Assembly: GCF_000003195.3 (NCBI RefSeq)
Contig: NC_012870.2
Span: 28,168,202 to 28,232,201, forward strand
Direction of reading: 5' to 3'
DNA length: 64,000 nucleotides
Source: Sorghum bicolor
Lineage: Eukaryota; Streptophyta; Magnoliopsida; Poales; Poaceae
Shown: one piece after another, positions 41,400 through 53,525 of the stretch
Layout: each line of letters begins with the position of its first letter
How positions within the stretch are numbered: position 1 is the first letter of the stretch
Program-made: the position numbers and the translations under genes
The notes under the pieces: model-generated
What the model was told of the DNA's origin: nothing
Database searches by the model: none
What the model saw: only the letters and a program-made list of their open reading frames with translations

Positions 41400-43178
41400 C
41401 TGCGCGAGATCGACGGTAGCGGTGTCCTGGCTCACGGATCTGCAGCTCCAAAATTCACAATGGAGGTATGGATAAAACCCTAGCAGATCTAGAAACTACT
41501 GCAACGAAGGAGATGAGATGCACTAACCTTCGAGACAGATGAGAATGGCAGTGGAGGTGGAGATGGCGACGACGGACGAGGAGCGAGACGACGGCAATGG
41601 AGGAGCACTCGAGCGTGACCCCTTCGTAGACATCGCACGGATGAGAGAGACTGAGCGACAGCGCAGTGGGGGGATGGCGCGGCGGCGCACGGACGTCGGG
41701 GTGAGGGCGGCCGGATGCTGTGGTGGCGGCGGCCTCGTGACTAGGCGGCGTCGCGAGTGGAGGAAGAAGAAAGAAGCCGTGCGGCTCGCGAGCGCTCACG
41801 AAACCCTCCCGACCGAATGAGTCGTGGATGTCTTCCTCGCAGAAATCGCTAGAAAGCGGGCTGCAATTCTCGTCTTGGTGGGCTGCCAAAAGGCGCATAA
41901 ATTTGGCCCGGGGAGGTTGGCACGGGGGAGGCTGGCGACTGTTAACATTGTGCCCCATGCATCGAGGAACAGCGTATGCTGAATTGAAGAAGCTGGGACA
42001 GGCCGGGAACCTAGTGCTGCCAGGAAGAGAAGGCCCAACTCAGCTCGTTACCGGTCCAATGTGGAGCCTTTATATGGTAGATAGAGTAGTACTGTACTTT
42101 AGTATATAGAGCGTGGGAGAAGAGGGTATGAAGTTATGAACATTGTAAGCAAACCGGATTCAGTTAATCCTGTTCTCGCTGTTGCTCGTGCTTCTCCAAT
42201 CCACGCTACTGCTAACACCCCTGGAGTTCTTTAGAGCTCATCTCTGTAATAAGCTGTCTTTAATTTATCAAAAAAATGTTGTTCCTTAACAAAAAAAGAT
42301 TTTAATTCATCTCTTTTTTGTATATGGTTGTTTTTCTAATGGCAAATAAATTATGGTGTAGTGAGCTTGCATATAAATAAATCTAGCTATGTTTCGTGGA
42401 CAGTACATATTTAAAGACATTTACAGCAAAACACAAAAATTTTGATCGGAAGCGAGTCCGAACCGTCATGTGCTTGTATTCAGCCAAGAGCCCAAGATAT
42501 AAGCGATTAACTAATATAATGACACCAGATTTACTAAAGTGTTGTATAATTTGTAATTAAATAGTGCAGAACTAGCATCTGATGGTCGAAGTAGACAAGA
42601 TCGATGGGATGCTCATTTGACTATGGAGTAGTATATGATCGTGGATGTAGTTTTTATTAGCTGGCTAGTTAGGCAATCACTAATAGGACGATGGGGACAG
42701 CATGCGTCGGAGGTTTAGAAAACATTGGTGGCAGCTAGGCAGAATCTCCTGATTTGTTTGGAAACGATACATTTTATTTAAATGTAGCTCTTTCGCGTCC
42801 TGGACGCAATTGAAAAGGTTATCATCTGACCTTTGCAGTAAACTAGGCATACGCATTTACCAACCCATTGGCGATCGAGTGGGAAATCTAGCACTCGCTT
42901 TCACCTGTTATTTACGCTGCAACCCTGATCAGGACGCAAATAAAGCGTGTGTCGGCAGGTGAAAGATACTATTTCTGCTCAAGTGCAGTGCATTGCATTT
43001 CACCGCAGGTGCAGTGGTCAGCAGTGGTCACTGATGAGAGCTTGTCGATCTAGCTAGCTCTGCAGAGGACTGCTATATATGATACCAAGAGTTCGACTAA
43101 CTAAACTACATTATGTATGGTTATTGTGTATATATTACTCCCAACGTTCTAAATTGTATGGTTATGGTGTATATACTA
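41400..43178. other. Spacer without supported gene
   Basis: GC-rich up to about 42050 (several overlapping open frames, none with a recognised domain), then AT-rich. Nothing further identified. Confidence 0.45.
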
Positions 43179-43285
43179 CTTCCTCTGTTCTAAATTATAA
43201 GTCGTCTTAACTTTTTTTTTCTAGGTACATAGTAAATTAAATATAAAAAATTAAAACAACGTATAATAATTTAAAACGGAGGGAG
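43179..43285. mobile_element. Stowaway MITE
   Basis: Starts CTTCCTCTGTTCTAAATTAT and ends ATTTAAAACGGAGGGAG, with TA on both sides. This is the signature of the small Stowaway MITEs of grasses. 107 bp, AT-rich interior. Confidence 0.85.
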
Positions 43286-43622
43286 TATATAGTTTCATGG
43301 TGTGGTGTCCACGTTAGGGTTAATTTCTCCGGAGAAGAGCATAGCGCCCTAGCTGTTTTGGTCACCTGAGCTGCCTCTGCTGATCGGAAATAGTCCTGAC
43401 TGTGACCGGGAGATCGTTGTTGTTTTGGTCACCGTACCTCTGCGCTTGACGAGTCGCCCATCGCCAGGATCGGAGCTCCCATCACGCAGGAAGTAGCTAG
43501 ACCGTGGCGAGTGTGCCGCCGGTGAGTGCGCGATCGAGTCAACAACGTGCGGTGGTGTGCACGAAGTTAGTTTCCGTTTTGTATGGATGCTAGTTCTTGC
43601 GTTCCCATGTTAGCTAGTGGTA

Positions 43623-44345
43623 GAGCATCTCCAACCATTATGCATTTGAAGTTATGCATTTAGGCAAATTGCAAACCCCCAAATGAAAATGGCAAGGCTA
43701 AAATCGGGTGATCTCTAAAGTTATGCAAAATGCCAAGTCCATTATCTTTTTTTTGCCGGAAATTTTATTTCGCGGCACTCCTTCCCGCACGGCCAATCGA
43801 TCCCCCGCCAAACAGCCCGCCGTCGTCTCCCGTTCATCAATTCCCACGCCAAACAGCCACGCAGTACCGATCGTGAGCTGCGCAGTTCGGCGTTCCCGTT
43901 CGCAGTACCGATCGCAGTACCTATCTCCCGTTCCGTTAGTTCCCGTTCACCGTACCAGTTCGTCGTCTGTTGGCCATCAGTTCGTCGTCGTACAAGTTCG
44001 CCCCTTGGCTCCAGTACCGATCTCCATCAGGTCCTGTTCCCCATCAGTTTCCGGTCGCCGCCACCAGTTCGTCGTCAAGGCAGGTCGCCGCCATCAGTCA
44101 GCCGTTGCAGCTCGCGAAGTGGTGGCGGCGCGAAGGGAAGAAAAAAGCCCGCGAGGTGGAACCGAGAATCCCGTGATCTCTATTTGCATAGCCAGACTCC
44201 TTTGGCATATATGCCAAGTTTCTCCCTCCAAATGCATAGCTATGTAAAATGCAAAGTCCAAATGCATAACGATTGGAGGTTTTTTTTGGAGTTTTATGCA
44301 TTTTGGTAAATGCTAAGTCCATTTGCATAATGGTTGGAGTTACTC
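43623..44345. mobile_element. MITE-like TIR element (GAGCATCTCCAACCATTATGCA)
   Basis: The left end GAGCATCTCCAACCATTATG and the reverse complement of the right end GAGTAACTCCAACCATTATG form a terminal inverted repeat. TGCATTTGGACTTNGCAT-like repeats continue inward on both sides. The interior (43740-44170) is GC-rich, with repeated CAGTTCGTCGT/CAGTACCGATC units. No transposase. Flanking bases are GTA and TTA, so no clean target duplication. PIF/Harbinger or Mutator type is undecided. Confidence 0.65.
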
Positions 44346-44894
44346 TTAGCATACGATCAGTTGTAGTTTCTTTTTGAGACATTCCATCCCTTAACACAAC
44401 CGGGGGGAAATATCTCTGACCTACCGGAAATTAACAAACCGTGCTCCTTCTTTTGCCGTATTGTTCGCCAAAAGCCCAAAACAACCCCCTACGGTAGATT
44501 TCTTGCCGGCACTGCTGTCCTTTGCCAAAAGCGCAAAACAACCCCCTATGGTAGATTTCTTGCCGGCACTGCTGTTCTTTTCCATGTTACTAAAGTTTAA
44601 GTTGTTTTGAACAGTGACATGGTCTCTAAAATATAACTTTAACTTTTTATTTTTTAAAAATATTTATTGACAAGTGATATATATATTTTTGTGAAAGTAT
44701 TTTTTAAGGCAAAAATATTCATATGTTTTGATATTTTCAAACTCGACAACTTAAAAGTTATTTATAATTTATATTCTTAATGTTTCACCCAGCCTTGTCC
44801 AAAATAACTTTTTTAGCAACGAGAGAACATATATTACTCTTATGATTAATGGCATGGGTCCATTAGAGTGTGAGTTTCCAGGCTACATCACCGA

Positions 44895-45989
44895 CACTAC
44901 TACAAAATTTTTTTTACACAGGCAGGCCAAAAGTCTTTACCGAGGCGGTTTTTGCAACCGCCTCGGATCAAAGGTCACCATTAGTCGTGACCTTTACCGA
45001 GGCGGTTGCGCTGCCCGCCTCGGTAATGAATTAAAAAAAACAAAAAAAACTCGGAGCCCACCGGAGAGCCCATTTCTAAGCCCATCGGCAAGCCCGTTTC
45101 CAGCGCTACTGCCAGCCACCTCGGCGCCGCCACCCTTGTGTGCTCCCCGAGATGCTCGATCTGGAGCCACGCCACCGCCCACACCGGATCCACACAAAGC
45201 CGCCACCGTTCGTGGTCGCACAGCCATGCGCGTGGAGAAGGCTGGCCCACCGACGAGCTCGCCAGATCTGTCACCCTCAAGGCTGGATCTGCGAGCTTCA
45301 TGGCCGGAGGGGTGCCATCGTGGAAGAGGAGGTGGTGGAGGGTGTGGGAGAGGAGGGCGCCGTCACAAAGGGCCGAGGCCGAGCACCCGTGCTGCCACCC
45401 CGCCATGCCCGTGTGGCCATGCTGCCGGGCGCGAGATCCACGCCTTGGAGGGGAGGGGCACCGTCGGACCAGAGGGAGGGAGGGAGGGGAGGGGGCGCCA
45501 CCGGACCAAAGGGAGGAGGGGAGGAGAGGGCGTGCTGCCAGACTTAGTGGGAGGAGGGTAAGGGAGGAGGCCCCGGGATTTGGAGGGGAGGGGATCAGGA
45601 GGAGGCGCTGCTGGGGGAGTGAGTGAGAGATGGCTCGAAGAAGGAAACCCTAGCTCCATATTTATATGATGACTGCTATCGGGCTGAGATGGGCTACCTG
45701 CTGGGCCACTATTTTAGGAGGCGGGCTTCATAATGTGTCCGCCTCGGTTAATGGATTTACCGAGACGGTTGCATTATAATGCCCGCCTTAGTTAGTAGGC
45801 ATTAACCGAGGCGGTTATATTACATTGCTCGTCTCGGTTAATGGATTATTTTAGGAGGCGGTTATTTTTAACCACCTCAGTTAATAGAAAATTACCGCCT
45901 CGGTTAATCCGAGGTATTAATCGAGGCAGTTGTAGTGCTCGCCTCGGAAAAAAATAAATATCTGGCAAAAGATTTTTTTTGTAGTAGTG
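44895..45989. mobile_element. Non-autonomous CACTA transposon (1095 bp)
   Basis: Both ends read CACTACTACAAAA inward. Flanks are CGA and TGA, a 3-bp duplication with one mismatch. Subterminal CCGAGGCGGTT/AACCGCCTCGG units occur at 44935-45020 and 45715-45945. The GC-rich middle (45050-45640) has long open frames on both strands but no domain, which I attribute to composition. It must be moved in trans. Confidence 0.88.
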
Positions 45990-47096
45990 TGATTAGTAAA
46001 AAATGAATAGTTTGTTCTTTTTTCTCTTCTTTCTTTCCTCGTGGCCCCCTCTCCACACCTCATCCTCTCTCATCCGGAGCAGCAGGGACCGCTGCGGCTA
46101 CCTGACCAGCATGGCAAGTTCTGGCGCGACCGCCTGGTCAGCGCGGCAGGGGCCGTGGCGGCCTCCTGGCCAGTGCAGCAAGAGAGGAAGAAGATATTTT
46201 TTTGGCCCCCCTAGATATGTTTTTATAATACATACTGATCCACTTTAGAGTTGGAGCTATACTAAATGGTTTGATGGGAGCTCAGTGCCACCATAGAGCT
46301 GCTAAGTGGTGAAGCACCTGCTCCAGAGAAGTGTTTTTAGAGCTGGAGCTCAAAGAATGGAGGGAATAAGCCAGTAAGGCTTGAAGTTAAAATTAAACGT
46401 ATTAGTCCTTCAAGAACCAGCAGCATTTGGATCACATTAAAGCTCCCTAAGAAGAAAGATGATCTAGCATAGGATGTACCGCAATTTGTAGTGGATCCTA
46501 CCTACAATGTCTCGACTGTCAAAATTGGTCAGAAATTGTAAGAATATATATTCATATAGAAAAGAAAAGAAACTATAACAAATAATTTCTACCAGCCATA
46601 AAGAAATTAATTACGATCTGTTGCACAATGACGATCATACTGGTCAAGTATTAAAAATAAATTAATCAGAACAATCTCCGACCCCACGAGAGCTGCAAGC
46701 TTGCAACTGTACTTCTTGCAAGAGGAAACAAGACAAACTGCAAGAATCTTATCTGGCGAAAAGACAGTCAGTCATGTTAGCGCAGCACAAAGCAACATGC
46801 GCCCACAGTGATCCCATGCATTTGCAAAGAAAATGGCACGCAGCTCTTGCAAAATTTTATATATAGAAACAAAAAAATGCGATGGTCCAAGGTACATAGA
46901 AGAAAGCTACAATGAGGTACAGATGTAGTAGTATATGTATGAATTATTGAACTGACGAACTCTACGAAAAATGTAGCGATGATCTTTCACCAAAACAAAT
47001 GAACTCTCTCTCGCCCTCTCTCTCTAAGCTACAAATAAATTCAGTTCTGAGATGCCTGCCGGTCGTCTGTCCTCAAGGACGACACGCAGGAAGTAG
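45990..47096. other. Spacer and 3' flank of the HLH gene
   Basis: No supported gene. The last few hundred bases presumably include the 3' UTR of the HLH gene, which is on the minus strand. Confidence 0.5.
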
Positions 47097-47470
47097 CTAC
47101 ATGAGGAGGCTGCGGATGACGGCGGCCTGTGCGGTGCTGACGTCTGCGGTGGTGAGGAGCTCAGAGAGGAGGTCGCTGAGGTCGTCGACCTCCCGGTGCA
47201 GGCTCCGGATATAGCTGCATGTCTCCTGCAGCACCCTCGCCGACGGCACCTGCATGTACACATATATAAGTAACTTAGTAAGTATTGGCGGATCGGATTT
47301 CCTCACATTGTTGGCGGCGGGATTAACGTACGTACCCTGCTGTCGTTGGTCCGCAGTCGGGCGTCGGGGAGGAGCGCCTGCAGCTTGGTCACGAGGTCGC
47401 TGATCTGCTCGTCGCTGATGCGCGACGGACCACCGGACGACGCCCTCGAACGCGACCGCCGGCTCGACAT
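47097..47470 (-). CDS. ILI/PRE-type atypical HLH protein (95 aa, 2 exons)
   Basis: Small HLH regulator lacking a basic DNA-binding region. Exon 1 is 47470-47336 (45 codons). Exon 2 is 47249-47097 (50 codons plus stop). The 86-bp intron has GT-AG ends. The protein begins [14 protein letters not shown]. Helix 1 is [20 protein letters not shown], followed by a loop, and helix 2 is [20 protein letters not shown]. It ends AAVIRSLLM. Length and both helices fit the PRE/KIDARI family (rice ILI/BU1 group). These heterodimerise with growth-repressing HLH proteins such as IBH1 and promote cell elongation and lamina bending downstream of brassinosteroid and gibberellin. The start is the family's conserved MSSRR; an in-frame Met further upstream (47527) gives an atypical extension. 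Which ILI paralogue it is cannot be settled here. Confidence 0.93.
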
Positions 47471-47599
47471 CTCCTCTCCTGGACTCTTGGAAGGGCAACT
47501 GGTGGGCAAGTAGCAGCTCGGAAACAAGAGGGTAGCAGAACCTGCTCGTGCATGGGAGGTTGGAATGGAACGGGCAGGTGCCTTGGGTTGGGGGAGTTA

Positions 47600-47608
47600 A
47601 ATATAGAG
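47600..47608 (-). promoter_or_regulatory. TATA box of the HLH gene
   Basis: The minus strand reads CTCTCTATATTTAACTCC, a good plant TATA box about 130 bp upstream of the ATG, leaving a 5' UTR of roughly 100 bp. Confidence 0.6.
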
Positions 47609-47610
47609 AG

Positions 47611-48198
47611 GAAGAGGCCTGCAGATCAGAGAAACCTCGAGAGTGTCAAACTCGGACGCTGCAGCGGTGACGGCAGAGCCGTCTTTCACATGCGCTTCAC
47701 ATTGTTGAAATATCGTCTTTCAGGGGGACCAAACGATTTTATTGTCGAAAATCGATCTGGGGTCTGGGGAAAATTCTGGAATCAACTTCCACCGATTAAT
47801 CCCCTTTTGTATGTACATTTACATCTTGGCCCCTATATTATTATATAATTAGGAGTAGTTAATGCATGACCTCTTATTTCTCTGCATCGATACCCTCACT
47901 ACGGCATAACCGTCCAAATTATGCATATACTTGTCATCGTCGCGAAGTCTTTTGACTCATAGTTTGCTGGGTGCGCCCTAGGGAGATCCTTAATCATCCA
48001 ATCCTTATATCATCATTCGTACATAGAGGATACACTAAAGAAACGGCTCAACCGGTCCTCAGCATTACAAGATTTTACATAGATAATTATACAGCGGAGT
48101 TAAAAGTGTGGAAGTATTACAATATGAAGTTATAAACCAGTGGTCAAAGTACTTTCAAAGTTAAACATAGAACTCAAGCTCTCAAACTCACTAATTAA
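47611..48198. other. Upstream region of the HLH gene
   Basis: No ORF or repeat with support. It likely holds promoter sequence for the HLH gene. Confidence 0.45.
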
Positions 48199-49073
48199 GA
48201 GCATCTCCAACAGTTTGACAATTGAGGTTGGCATCCTTAAAAATTTGGCAAAACAGGAAATTTTGCTCTCCAACAGCTTGGCAAATTCACTTGGCATTCT
48301 TTCCATCCGCGTGCCTATCTTTACACGCGCGGACTCTACTCCGCATCGGCGTCGCCTCTCCTTCCCGCACGCGGCAGGAATTTTCCCCCTCTCCTTCCCG
48401 CGCCAAGGCCGCCCTCGTCGCGATATATTCCCGCGCCCCCTCTCCTCGCGATAGATCTTCACCGCGCCGCCCCCCGTCCTTGCAATCAGCAGCCACGCCG
48501 CCAAAAACAGGACCTAGCCACGTCGCTGAAGACTGGCCTCCCTCCCGTGTAGACCCTGGCTCGAGTTTGAGGCACGTCCTTCCTCTATCTCCCATCAATC
48601 TCCATGCCCAGATGAACAACCTGCCCAGATCAGTCTCCATGCCCAGATGATGGCACAGGAGGAGGAACTGGCGGCTTCCAGATGAACAACCTGCCCAGAT
48701 CAATCTCCATGCCCAGATGATGGCACAGGAGGAGGAACTGGCGGCTTCTGTTGGATTTGTCCGGCTTCTGTTGGATTTGGCTTGGCTGGTGGAGTATGCA
48801 GAGGAGATCGCTCGTCCCGTGGCGGAGAAGTGGAACAGTCGCGACCTCTAGGGCGGCGGCGTCGTTCATGCTACGAGAGGATGTTGGATCGCTCGGCCTC
48901 TCTAGATACCGGTCAACAAACAAAGTTTGGTGGGCCTTCTCTTTTTTAGTTTTGCTAAGTCAAAATAGAAAACTGTTGGAGAGAGGCTTTATTTTAACTT
49001 GCCAATTTTTTTGGCAACTTGGCAAAACATAAGATTTGCCAAGTGAAGATTGCTAAACTCTTGGAGATGCTGT
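48199..49073. mobile_element. MITE-like TIR element (GAGCATCTCCAACAG family)
   Basis: The left end GAGCATCTCCAACAGTTTGACA and the reverse complement of the right end CAGCATCTCCAAGAGTTTAGCA form the terminal repeat. Inside it, TTGGCAA/TTGCCAA units occur on both sides (48245-48295 and 48995-49045). Flanks are TAA and TAG. The interior is GC-rich with a 70-bp tandem duplication and no transposase. It shares its terminal motif with 43623-44345. Confidence 0.65.
48611..48750. repeat. 70-bp tandem duplication
   Basis: GATGAACAACCTGCCCAGAT starts at 48611 and again at 48681. The two 70-bp units are nearly identical, and TTCTGTTGGATTTG is then repeated at 48747 and 48765. Confidence 0.9.
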
Positions 49074-51848
49074 AGGGATACAAAGCATAATTATATAAGT
49101 ACAGAAAAATGCCATTAAGACAATGTCTTGCCCAAGGTCATGGCCTCAACCACCACTACAAGTCTAGGGATTCCACACTCTTCATATACAATATGGAAAA
49201 AAACTCCATGTACCGCATATGCTTGCCTACAAATAGGGGTTTAACAAATCATGAGTAATAAAGTGCACTAAACCAGACTGAAATGAGTGAAGTATAGGAT
49301 TATTAGGATTATGAGGTTATGAAGGCTAAGTAGGGTTCCAAGGTATGTTGACAATAGCAATTGGTCAAAGAATTGTACAAAAGATTACTACAGTGGATCC
49401 TTACTTTCAAGTTTTAGCTTAGGTTTATTCTTCATCAAAAGAGTCTTTTTTTTGTAGAACTATCCTGAATCAAACACTTGATTAAGCATCACAAAACATA
49501 TGTATATCCTTCACCATGAATACCTCCGCTACTAAGATCTCTCTTTGTATAAGTGTTTTTTGTTTATTAGATGACTAAGGAGAGAGAGATAATGTGCAAA
49601 AAAATGAGAAAAGATGAGTTACAGGCCACACAGGAGGTAAGGATAAAAACAAAATGAAAAAAATCACAATGGGGGGAATGAACAACTATAGGATCAGACA
49701 TCTCAATAAGAAAAGAAATAGCCAAGGACAACAAACACCTAGACACTATTGAAGATATTTCCAAATGCCCACATTGATATTGGCGGATATGTAGGGAAGT
49801 GCATGATGGATTGAGTACTACCACCCACATTCAACAAATCGAACAAGTTTTCAGCCGACCATATAGACTCCAAGTCGTCGTGATAATGCCTCCAATAGGG
49901 GAATAGAACCACCTAGGGCATTGCAATTGCCATTATAGGCTAGCCATGACTAGCAATGGCTATACACTAGGACCCCAATACTCATCTTCATGCCACACAT
50001 AGCCAAAAATGGGCTTCAAAAATTAGGTCATTAACCCTAATAAGTCCCTAACTGCACCACAAGGCCTAACCTACTGACAACTAAAGGTAGGTGGGTGGAT
50101 ATACGACCAAAAGGAAACAACCTGAAAAATATAATGGAAACAATGGAGTCAAGAAGATTTATTAAGGTATTGAGAAAGAGATGGGTAGTAGATACGCACT
50201 GCACATCGAGCGAGGTAGGATAGTGCAATAGACATTGAGAACTATATACCGATTTGAGGAAGTCAAGACGGGGGTGAAAATAGTGATGGTTCTAGAAGTT
50301 GATAAATGACTACAACCAATGAACCCAAGGACGGAGGGATTGGAGGACGGAGGGATTGGAGGACGGGGTGAAAGTGTCCCTCTCTGGCCATGACAACCAT
50401 GGATCGTGGGTGATGGGGAATGAGATGTTGTGCCCCGTCAACACCTAGGTGTAGACCTGGAAACTATGTTAGTGAACAAGATAGACCCCATCCTAGTCCT
50501 TGGACACACTTGTCGATGTTGGATGGTATCTATAGCAAGTACATGATAATCCACAGGGCATCGGCTCAATTGCACAACATCAATTGTCACTCATGGATTC
50601 ATATGGATTGATCTACCAACACACAAAATGGGCAAAGACTAATAATACGATCCATCCATTGTAGCCACCAATGTGTGGAGTCGATGTCTTCTCTATGATA
50701 GAACAAGGAGGAAGAGGGGAGGGGAGAGGACGGGAGGAAATGGAGGGACAACGCTACCTACAACATAATACTACAGGACTAGAAAGGGAACTATATTGCT
50801 TGGTTGGTTAGTGAATAGTACTAGGATTATATGCAAAGATCTTTAAAAAGGTGAAGACACATTATATTAGATCCATGTCCTCATGAAAAATGGACATGCT
50901 AAATTAGGAGTCAATCTGACAGTAGACAAGGACCATTTGCCATATCACCATTGGGAACCAATATAACGTTTTTAGTTAATAGTTTTTGTTATTTGATATT
51001 TCAAGTTCTTTAAAATGTCACGTAGCGGACCCCAAGTTATGATGTAAATTATGGTTTCAGAGGTGACAAATTTTGGTTTGTTCTAAATCTCATGGTATAA
51101 TTAGTGCTGGTAAAAAAGAATTTTTTAACATAGAGAAGAGGATAAAGGTTGTGGCAGGTTGTTGTTGACAATTTCTCCCTACTAGTGTTGACTGTCCTGG
51201 ATTGGACTTCCTAGCGCACACGCAGCCACAATCCTCGTGCTGTGCTGGGTGTTGTACTAAATGAGGTACAGAACATAAATAGATCAAAGAAGTGATGAGA
51301 ATTGTTCGAGAACTCAGAAGTGTGGAATTTGTTTTCTTTTCTCCAAGTTGCCTCATATTAATGTTTTAAATAGCAGGTTAAAACATTTAGCGGCGGCATC
51401 ATCCAAAATATATAGCGAGCTAATGCAAAAACTATTTCATTTAGCACAGAAAAAATGAAAGTTCTTAATTAATTATGCACAGGGAAAAATTATGAACACG
51501 CACTCAGATATATGTACAAGATTTAGTGGGATATGTTTCCTAAGTGTATTACTCAGCATTCACCATATCAGTCAACATACTCGCTGCTGTGATTGTTATT
51601 CAACAATTGTTCAATGGTTTATTACATCATTTATTATGTAAAGAACTTAAGGAGACATAGATCATAATATTTTAGACTAAAGAATGAATACCTAACTCAG
51701 ACTTTTGCAGTGCTAAAAATATATCATGGCTAAATCAATAAGGGTGCTTAGTGGAGCTAAATTGTCAATAGCATAGCAGTGTTAGACTCTATGAAAAGCT
51801 ATAGTGGGCTATTTAATAGAGTAGCGGTAGACCTGATTGCAAACTATT
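49074..51848. other. 2.8-kb spacer without recognised features
   Basis: No ORF with a recognisable domain, no TIR or LTR pair seen. A short tandem (GGACGGAGGGATTGGA about 2.5 times) lies at 50331-50370. Confidence 0.5.
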
Positions 51849-52139
51849 TGTAAGTGCATTCGCTCCCATTGTGGGTTTTGGATAATTAATGACAATCAAC
51901 TTAGGGACTAACCTGTTCTTAAAGTACAATCTACAGGAAATAGCCTATTTGATGGAGTTAAATAAAGAACCTTCGGTAACCTGCAGCTCCTACGGACTAA
52001 AGACGTTTCAAGCCAAGTTTACAACTCTGTTCTTTCTTTTTGGGTAATAGAAAACGCCGCACTATCAAGAGGGACATGAAACTAGTTGGCGAAGTGGGGA
52101 CAAAAGTGCTCTCGTTGCTGGTCCTTTTCTTAGCGAAGT

Positions 52140-52600
52140 TAGCCGACCGGAAGTTTCGGTTATTCTGACCGGAAGTTCCGATAACTCCTCAGTGACCTCT
52201 GCTCGCGCTTTAGCTTTCTCTTCCGGTGGCTGACTGGAAGTTCCGGATTTGCACCAGAAGTCAACTTAGTGGAACTCTGCGGAGTGTGTCGCGTCTCAGC
52301 TTTCTCTTCCGGTGGCTGACCGGAAGTCCCGGTACGGACCGGAAGTTCCGGTCCAGGACCGGAAGTCCGCGCTGTAAGTTTTCTGCGGAGCGTCTCGCGT
52401 TTCAGTTTTCACTTCCGGTTCTCGTCCGAAAGTTCCGGTACTTCTTCGGAAGTTAGCGACAGTTTGTCTAACCTTCCCTCGCATGTCGTTGCTCACTTCT
52501 GGGTAGTGATCGGAAGTCCCGGTGAGCCTGTAACTGGGTCTATCCGTTAGTCGTGAGTGGACCGGAAGTTCCGGTACCTGTCACCGGAAGTTCCGGTACC
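52140..52600. repeat. Cluster of CCGGAAGTTCCGG palindromes in LTR
   Basis: At least ten complete or near-complete copies of a GACCGGAAGTTCCGGT-like unit in about 460 bp, immediately upstream of the LTR TATA box. Three further variants lie at 53318-53375. The unit is self-complementary (CCGGAA GTTCCGG). Confidence 0.85.
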
Positions 52601-52603
52601 TCA

Positions 52604-52612
52604 CTTTATATA
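52604..52612 (+). promoter_or_regulatory. TATA box in SIRE-like LTR
   Basis: CTTTATATATTC directly follows the palindrome cluster, a likely LTR promoter. Confidence 0.55.
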
Positions 52613-53472
52613 TTCTTACCTCCTTTCTAACCGTTAGATACAATAGAACAACTCTCTTTCTGAGCCTTCCAACTTGTCTAAGCTATGACTCACCTACTCT
52701 CTCTCTCTCCCTATGTCTCCGAACCTCAATCCCGATTGTTTGAGCTAGGGAAGTGAGATTAGAGAGTGGGAGGATCGATCTACGACTTGAGCACTTGGTT
52801 TCCCCTTCTTGTAGGCTGGGTTTGTGTTTATTACTCTTGGGTTCTCTGAACCCTAGCCGGCTAGGTGTTCTTCGTGGTTGCCCGTGTTGATTTACTTGTG
52901 AGGGCACCCCAAAGCGTTTGTAACTACATCTTAATTCTTAGTGGATATCTTAAGTTGACCTGTGTGGTTGCTTGAGAGAGGAGACCTTCGTGGTCAGACC
53001 TTAGTGGTCACCTCAACAATGAGGACATAGGAACTCCTTAGTGGAGATTGCCGAACCTCGGATTAAATCTCTTGTCTTACTGTGGTGGTGGCTTCGACCA
53101 CCCTCTTGCTTTGTGAGCTGTTGTCTTTTCCCTCCTCCTCCTATTTCATAGGGTGATATTCTTGGATCCGTAACAAGGAGTGGAAACGAAGTCTGTGAAG
53201 ATCAACATCAACTTCAACAATCTCTAGGAGTGTGTGGTGATACTAGATCTGAACTCCCACTTGTCTTCTCTCTGATTTTGCAGTATCGTTAGGTGACTAG
53301 AAGCTCTGGAAGTCTGCACCGGAAGTTCTGGTCAAGCTGACCGGAACTTCCGATCAAGACTATCGGAACTTTCGGCCTGGTTACTAACTTCCGCAAGTTC
53401 AAGTTTGTGAGTTTCAGATTCTATCAAAAGGCCTATTAAACCCCCCCTTTAGGCCAATCAGATCCTTTCAAT

Positions 53473-53484
53473 TGGTATCAAAGC
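53473..53484 (+). other. Primer-binding site, initiator-Met tRNA type
   Basis: TGGTATCAAAGC, two bases after the LTR end. It matches the plant copia consensus except A for G at the ninth base. Confidence 0.8.
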
Positions 53485-53525
53485 AAGGTTCCTCGTACAT
53501 ACGCTTAACCGCGTGAGGAGTAACA

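Larger units (their letters stand above)
51849..53470 (+). repeat. 5' LTR of the SIRE-like copia element
   Basis: It starts TGTAAGTGCATTCGCTCCCA and ends GATCCTTTCA at 53470, two bases before the primer site. About 1622 bp. It has a TATA box near 52604-52612 and is studded with CCGGAAGTTCCGG-type palindromes upstream and downstream of it. Confidence 0.8.

Noticed and set aside
44842..45659. ORFs up to 239 aa in several frames
   Set aside because: They sit inside a non-autonomous CACTA element. Overlapping open frames on both strands point to GC composition.
46003..46248. 81-aa ORF starting with a hydrophobic stretch
   Set aside because: No homology recognised; low-complexity pyrimidine-rich start just outside a CACTA element.
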